From assembly GCA_963625535.1 (NCBI GenBank), contig CAVFUK010000157.1:1-8338 (forward strand): DNA of 8,338 bases, written 5' to 3'. Made by a program: the position numbers and the translations under genes. This document shows, in pieces, positions 5,898 to 8,338 of the stretch; the stretch's first letter is position 1; every line of letters begins with the position of its first letter. The notes beneath the pieces are model-generated. The model was not told the origin of the DNA, made no database searches, and worked only from the letters and a program-made list of their open reading frames with translations. Source of the DNA: Phocaeicola_A sp963625535. GTDB taxonomy: Bacteria > Bacteroidota > Bacteroidia > Bacteroidales > Bacteroidaceae.

Positions 5898-5971
5898 CCC
5901 CGGCGGCGGGAGTCGAACCCGCTTATAATCATTATGGGGGGGTATCGTGCCATTCCGATGGCATCACCGGG
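5898..5971 (-). tRNA. tRNA-like element, anticodon arm not resolved
   Basis: Read on the - strand, 74 nt fold as a partial cloverleaf. The acceptor stem is CCCGGTG (5965-5971) with CGCCGGG (5899-5905), 7 bp including one G-U. The D stem GCCA/TGGC has a short loop TCGGAA. The T arm is GCGGG-TTCGACT-CCCGC (5906-5922), a textbook T loop. No CCA is encoded (GCTA follows), which is common in Bacteroidetes. The 25 nt where the anticodon arm belongs contain a run of seven C followed by an A/T-rich stretch; the best 5-bp stem (CGATA/TAATG) has a mismatch and an 8-nt loop. I therefore give no anticodon. It may be a degenerate tRNA, a tRNA mimic, or a tRNA with a homopolymer sequencing error. Confidence 0.5.
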
Positions 5972-5975
5972 AAGT

Positions 5976-6001
5976 AAAAACGGGGCGACCGCTGTCGCCC
6001 C
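5976..6001 (-). terminator. Rho-independent terminator, leftward
   Basis: On the - strand GGGGCGAC-AGCG-GTCGCCCC (5982-6001) forms an 8-bp GC-rich stem with a 4-nt loop, followed by G and TTTTT (5976-5980). On the + strand the stem is followed by AAGAAAAG, so it acts only leftward. It ends four bases before the tRNA-like element begins and lies between the nuclease gene and the replication/recombination genes. I found no good promoter between it and 5871, so the downstream operon would need read-through or antitermination. Confidence 0.75.
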
Positions 6002-6288
6002 AAGAAAAGAAATTCGGTAAACCTTTATACGTCATGCTCTACTGCCTCACGGCAGCTTCAAGCAAGATAGTCTTAACACACAAGCGCAAAGCGCCTCACG
6101 GCGGAAATACCAATAACTAAACTCTTTTGTTCTATATATTATATTATTAACTATGAAGATGTTCTTAGCAGGCGGCTTACAGACCTTCGCCCCTTCCGTT
6201 ATTTTCGTTATAATGGCATGTCAATCAGGAAGAAGAAGGTGCGTCGGCCTGTGCGCCATGCCGCAGCCGCCTAAGGTGCATGGTATAA
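6002..6288 (-). ncRNA. non-coding stretch with two GNRA hairpins; candidate small RNA or leader
   Basis: No credible reading frame lies here on either strand (longest are 18-37 codons with poor composition). On the - strand RNA there are two hairpins with the same GTGA (GNRA) tetraloop: CTGCC-GTGA-GGCAG (6042-6055) and CGCC-GTGA-GGCG (6092-6103). The second competes with an overlapping GCGC-TTT-GCGC hairpin (6084-6094). The stems differ by compensated changes while the loop is constant. An A/T-rich tract (6128-6151) precedes them and the strong terminator ends the stretch. A GC-rich hairpin (about 6241-6273) lies nearer the nuclease stop. No clear consensus promoter is seen, so this may be a processed operon segment instead of an independent RNA. 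Confidence 0.35.
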
Positions 6289-6750
6289 TCATACAATCAA
6301 ACAGCCCTCTGGGGGATAGTCGATAATCTTCCACTCGCCTTTTCTGATATGGATAGCCTCGCGGAACACTATGACCGCATTGTGATGGTGCCGCTTGCGG
6401 TTGTGCTCGACAATCTTTGCGATGACACCTTTGGCGGTGATGCGGAACTCGCGCAGCTTATGTGTGTAACTGCTCTTGACGTCACAGACGACGATTTTCC
6501 CATTCTCCCAAAAGATAAAATCGGGCTTGTATCCGTGGCCGCTTATCATCAGCCGCCTGTCATACCTTATTTTCGTTTTCAGTTGCTTCGGTACGCTCAT
6601 ATAGATTGACGGGAAGATAGATAGCTTAACCTGTCTATGTATGCAGCTTACGTTGCTACTGGCGAGAAGTATCCGATGATATAAGTATTCCTCACGGCTA
6701 TCATACTCGACTCCGTCTGCTATATACTTATGTTGTATTACTCTTACCAT
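6289..6750 (-). CDS. PD-(D/E)XK nuclease (DUF1064-like)
   Basis: 153 aa. GVEYDSREEYLYHRILL (13-29) supplies the N-terminal S-x-x-E helix, with Glu20 or Glu21. GYKPDFIFWENGKIVVCDVKSSYTH (73-97) supplies the PD...DxK core with Asp77, Asp90 and Lys92. REFRITAKGVIAKIV (100-114) is the following basic helix. This order and size fit DUF1064-type phage nucleases, a group related to small resolvase-like PD-(D/E)XK enzymes. Substrate is not deducible; branched DNA or phage DNA processing is plausible. It begins 7 nt before the previous gene ends (ATG at 6748-6750, TAA at 6744-6746). The basic HNRKRHHH segment (116-123) may contact DNA. Confidence 0.75.
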   Translation of the reverse strand: MVRVIQHKYIADGVEYDSREEYLYHRILLASSNVSCIHRQVKLSIFPSIYMSVPKQLKTKIRYDRRLMISGHGYKPDFIFWENGKIVVCDVKSSYTHKLREFRITAKGVIAKIVEHNRKRHHHNAVIVFREAIHIRKGEWKIIDYPPEGCLIV

Positions 6751-7016
6751 ATCCGTGCTCCATTGGTATGAGAACCTGGGTTGAAGACAATCGAGTCAAT
6801 CACATTCGCTCCAATCCTCTGCCATTTTCCGCTCTCGTATTGTACGAGATAGTCGCCTGTATGGGCAACAGGAGAGCCTTGGGTCATGCCATTCTTGAAA
6901 CGACACGTTATCTGTTTCTTGTCCTTCTCATCTTCTCTAACGAACTCAAGACAACCGAGCTCGAGGAGCTTGTCTTTGTTGCCGCTCCAAACTCTGATAC
7001 TTCTCTTTATTTTCAT
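6744..7016 (-). CDS. small hypothetical phage protein, 90 aa
   Basis: The ATG at 7014-7016 (MKIKRSIRVW...) is preferred to the longer frame start at 7091 because the added 25 residues are Arg/Ser-rich shadow of the upstream stretch. The protein is basic. Its best segment is QGSPVAHTGDYLVQYESGKWQRIG (46-69), a 'GDYLV...GKW' beta-hairpin pattern seen in small phage proteins of unknown function. A 'KDKLLELGCLEFV' strand-helix precedes it. It overlaps the nuclease start by 7 nt, so the two are probably coupled. No family name can be given with confidence. Confidence 0.65.
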   Translation of the reverse strand: MKIKRSIRVWSGNKDKLLELGCLEFVREDEKDKKQITCRFKNGMTQGSPVAHTGDYLVQYESGKWQRIGANVIDSIVFNPGSHTNGARIW

Positions 7017-7023
7017 CCGTTTT

Positions 7024-7146
7024 CTATTCGTTTCTTTGTGTGGTGACAGGGAGGTTTCGGAACCCCACCTCGCTACGCGGCTTACCCTCATCTATCCGCC
7101 ATGCGCGTGCATCTGTTGACACTACCTGCCACTTGGTTTCCTGCAA
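7024..7146 (-). CDS. possible short ORF without ATG, 40 codons
   Basis: A frame closed by TAG at 7024-7026 is open back to a TAA just upstream of 7146. Candidate starts are TTG (7144-7146) or GTG (7120-7122, 32 codons). The sense of the product is peptide-like (ETKWQVVSTDARAWRIDEGK, then VGFRNLP). Its stop lies 7 nt before the next gene's ATG, an operon-like spacing. There is no ATG and no clear Shine-Dalgarno, and the same DNA is part of a hairpin-rich stretch, so a non-coding RNA is equally possible. Confidence 0.25.
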   Translation of the reverse strand: MQETKWQVVSTDARAWRIDEGKPRSEVGFRNLPVTTQRNE

Positions 7147-7423
7147 GTAAATGGTTTATGAAGACGTTCTTTGCTTATCGTCTTTGCCTGTCGGTGAGAG
7201 CCGACTGGCAGCCTCCTGCATTATTCGGTTACTCTTCTCTTGCCACGGCAATTCGTGTCCGTGGTAGTTAGGCGTCGATTATTCCTACTCGTGCGTTAGG
7301 GAGGTCTTCCGATGGTCATGCGTCCTTTTCATGGGTCATGGCAGCGATGAGGCCGCTCGCCACTACTTTTTTACAAGCCATCTTTTCACAATAAGCAAAG
7401 AACTCTCAATGATTTAGTTAGCG
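7147..7423. other. gene-poor stretch with strong hairpins
   Basis: No convincing gene. Short - strand frames (21 codons from 7381, 21 codons near 7225) are chained by overlaps but too short to trust. Two strong stems are present: TGCC-T-GTCGG (7185-7194) with CCGAC-T-GGCA (7201-7210), 9 bp around one T-T mismatch with loop TGAGAG; and TGCCACGG (7241-7248) with CCGTGGTA (7259-7266), 8 bp including one wobble and a 10-nt loop. GGTCATG recurs as a direct repeat (7314-7320 and 7334-7340). The stretch interrupts the otherwise tightly packed leftward genes, which suggests an RNA or a site rather than spacer. Confidence 0.4.
7339..7372 (+). terminator. possible Rho-independent terminator, rightward
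   Basis: TGGCAGCG (7339-7346) pairs with CGCT-GCCA (7354-7362, one bulged C at 7358) around a 7-nt loop, followed by CTAC and six T (7367-7372). The 4-nt gap before the T run weakens it. If real it would end a + strand transcript antisense to the early operon. No consensus + strand promoter was seen between 6950 and 7300. Confidence 0.35.
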
Positions 7424-7627
7424 TCAGAACACCCTGTTGTGCTCCAGAAGAGCATCGATGTCTCTCTTTAGGAAGAAGGCTGTGTTGCCTATCATACAGT
7501 GCGGAAGCGAGCCTGCTTTGCGGAGGTCGTGGATGAAGCCTGTGCTCATACCAATATATGATGCAGCTTCCTTCGTGGAGAGCCAAATCTTTTCAACCGG
7601 CTCTACAATCGTCTTCTTTCGTGGCAT
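7424..7627 (-). CDS. excisionase-like helix-turn-helix DNA-binding protein
   Basis: 67 aa. After a short basic arm (MPRKKTIVEPVEK) residues 15-62 form an HTH_17/MerR-like excisionase domain: WLSTKEAASYIGMSTGFIHD holds the helix-turn-helix, LRKAGSLPHCMIG the wing lead-in, and FFLKRDIDALLEHN the closing strand and helix. This fold is typical of phage and ICE excisionases and of small early regulators. It starts 3 nt after the preceding stop, so it is the second gene of the leftward early transcript, next to the repressor. No integrase is in the window, so a role in excision is not proven; a transcriptional regulator is the alternative. Confidence 0.85.
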   Translation of the reverse strand: MPRKKTIVEPVEKIWLSTKEAASYIGMSTGFIHDLRKAGSLPHCMIGNTAFFLKRDIDALLEHNRVF

Positions 7628-7630
7628 AGC

Positions 7631-7834
7631 TTACGGCTTTGCAGTGATGGCAACGGAATGATTGACGAAGTCAGCCGACACGCTGTATTTGGCAACGCCC
7701 TCACGAGGCTCGACACGTGAAAGGAAATAGGCGTACTGACGAGCAGACACCACTGCCTTTGCGGAGTCGAGGAAGAATGTCTTAGTTTCTCCCGGTCTGA
7801 TGCCAAGAATGTCGGCCTTTGTCACTCTTTTCAT
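7631..7834 (-). CDS. small hypothetical protein, first gene of the leftward early transcript
   Basis: 67 aa, starting MKRVTKADILGIRPGETKTF (1-20), followed by a helix rich in Ala (SAKAVVSARQYAYFLSRV, 24-41) and a C-terminal pair of strands (VAKYSVSADF, SVAITAKP). The 'DIL.I.PGE...F.L' opening and 'SAR' helix form a pattern I associate with small conserved Bacteroidales prophage proteins; its function is unknown to me. It is the first gene downstream of the leftward promoter, with a 5' leader of about 145 nt if transcription starts near 7980. Upstream sequence TCTTTGATTT is AT-rich without a Shine-Dalgarno on the coding strand. Confidence 0.7.
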   Translation of the reverse strand: MKRVTKADILGIRPGETKTFFLDSAKAVVSARQYAYFLSRVEPREGVAKYSVSADFVNHSVAITAKP

Positions 7835-7863
7835 TTTCTTTCTTTGATTTTTAACGCTTAAAA

Positions 7864-7895
7864 TTTGGAGGTAGGCAAAAAAAGCGGTATATTTG
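7864..7895 (+). promoter_or_regulatory. rightward promoter, Bacteroidetes sigma-70 type
   Basis: TTTG (7864-7867), a 20-nt spacer and TATATTTG (7888-7895) match the Bacteroidetes consensus exactly. Transcription should start near 7902 and run toward the repressor, leaving a leader of about 170 nt. No equally good promoter was found closer to 8071. Confidence 0.75.
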
Positions 7896-7986
7896 TAGCG
7901 ACTAAACTTTAGATACGCCGCCCTTCGGTTGCCAAGCCTCCTGTCGGGTGTCGCCTCTGCCTTGCGGCTTTAACTTAACCCGAGTG

Positions 7987-8017
7987 CAAAGATAAGCAAT
8001 TGCTTAATACTAACAAA
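7987..8017 (-). promoter_or_regulatory. leftward early promoter, Bacteroidetes sigma-70 type
   Basis: On the - strand TTTG (8014-8017), a 19-nt spacer and TATCTTTG (7987-7994) match the consensus. Start near 7980, reading into 7834 and the whole leftward gene set. It lies downstream of, and points toward, the rightward promoter, so the two transcripts overlap for about 80 nt. Confidence 0.75.
7993..8006. promoter_or_regulatory. 14-bp perfect palindrome, likely repressor operator
   Basis: TAAGCAATTGCTTA is perfectly palindromic. It overlaps the last two bases of the leftward -7 box and fills the adjoining spacer, where a bound dimer would block that promoter. HTH repressors of the cI type bind such sites. 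The adjacent repressor gene makes it the natural ligand; binding is inferred. Confidence 0.6.
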
Positions 8018-8021
8018 GCCT

Positions 8022-8043
8022 TTGCATAATTTAATTTATGCAA
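8022..8043. promoter_or_regulatory. inverted repeat, possible second operator
   Basis: TTGCATAA (8022-8029) and TTATGCAA (8036-8043) are inverted around a 6-nt A/T spacer. The right arm continues as TATGCAATT, sharing GCAATT with the palindrome at 7993-8006. It lies between the leftward promoter and the repressor start, where autoregulatory binding would be expected. The arms face the opposite way to the first operator, so equivalence is uncertain. Confidence 0.4.
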
Positions 8044-8070
8044 TTAAGATTATTTAACAAACGATTGCGT

Positions 8071-8338
8071 ATGGATACCATTAACGACCGTATGGAAATG
8101 CTTGTAAATCAGAAGTTTGGCGGCAATAAGGCTGCTTTCGCTAAAGCAATTGATATGTCGCCGACAATGATGTCGAGTTACCTCGGCACCAAACGCCGAA
8201 GCAAACCGTCTGTGGACATGGTGACTAAAATCGTAACGAAGCTGGGTGTTGATGCCCGGTGGCTCCTGACCGGCGAGGAGCCTTCGCCCATCAGCACGGT
8301 GGAGACGCGCGGGGACTTCTCGCCAGCGTCGATGAACG
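8071..8338 (+). CDS. cI-type HTH phage repressor, N-terminal part
   Basis: The frame starts at ATG 8071 and is open to the right edge (89 codons), so the C-terminus is missing. Residues 3-66 form an XRE/HTH_3 domain: INDRMEMLVNQKFGGNKAAF, then the turn and recognition helix AIDMSPTMMSSYLGTKRRS, then VDMVTKIVTKLGVDARWLLTGEE. The WLLTGE ending of the domain is the usual hallmark of phage repressors that continue into a LexA-like S24 peptidase; whether that follows cannot be seen. An in-frame ATG at 8038 would add 11 residues but overlaps the inverted repeat, so 8071 is preferred. It is the only rightward gene, divergent from the early set, as expected for an immunity repressor. Confidence 0.85.
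   Translation, partial: MDTINDRMEMLVNQKFGGNKAAFAKAIDMSPTMMSSYLGTKRRSKPSVDMVTKIVTKLGVDARWLLTGEEPSPISTVETRGDFSPASMN

Noticed and set aside
5729..5977. 82-codon + strand open frame ending in an AAGVEPA-like stretch
   Set aside because: That phrase is the usual mistranslation of a reverse-strand tRNA T arm; the frame covers the tRNA-like element and small - strand genes.
7017..7091. 25-residue N-terminal extension of the 90-aa protein
   Set aside because: Arg/Ser-rich shadow of the non-coding stretch; the ATG at 7014-7016 fits better.
7092..7380. Retron, group II intron, tmRNA or OMEGA/HEARO RNA
   Set aside because: No reverse transcriptase, IscB/TnpB gene or recognisable domain V, tag frame or guide scaffold is present, so no known class could be assigned.

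Overview
This window looks like the early (replication, recombination and immunity) half of a temperate phage or prophage of a Bacteroidales host, Prevotella- or Bacteroides-like. The host assignment rests on three things: two promoters match the Bacteroidetes consensus (TTTG, 19-20 nt, TAnnTTTG); most genes lack a Shine-Dalgarno motif and start in A-rich context; and several proteins resemble small families typical of Bacteroidales prophages. No virion, portal, terminase or integrase gene lies in the window.

From right to left: a cI-type HTH repressor begins at 8071 on the + strand and runs off the right edge. Upstream of it is a switch region (7835-8070) with two promoters that face each other and palindromes that look like operators. 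Everything else reads leftward on the - strand: a small conserved-looking protein (7631-7834), an excisionase-like HTH protein (7424-7627), a gene-poor stretch of about 400 nt with strong hairpins (7017-7423), a small basic protein (6744-7016) and a PD-(D/E)XK nuclease (6289-6750). A second gene-poor stretch (5872-6288) holds a good - strand terminator, two GNRA-loop hairpins and a tRNA-like cloverleaf with a poor anticodon arm.

A compact, overlapping early operon follows: two small proteins, a DUF4494-like protein, an unknown, a Sak4-type RecA-fold ATPase, a PD-(D/E)XK exonuclease, an OB-fold SSB, a NinB/Orf-like protein, a winged-helix replication initiator carrying iteron-like repeats inside its gene, and a second replication protein (perhaps a helicase loader) that overlaps the initiator by 116 nt out of frame. 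At the left end are a 40-aa protein, a one-helix membrane protein, a ThyX-family protein split over two reading frames that share ATGA, and a 52-aa protein.

Inferred teamwork: the repressor holds the leftward early promoter off. After induction the early operon makes an initiator that would bind iterons inside its own gene (as lambda O does), a probable loader, and a recombination set (Sak4, exonuclease, SSB, NinB-like, PD-(D/E)XK nuclease). Best leads: the in-phase 11-bp iterons, the split ThyX-like gene, the two structured non-coding stretches that share an 18-mer, and the face-to-face promoter arrangement.
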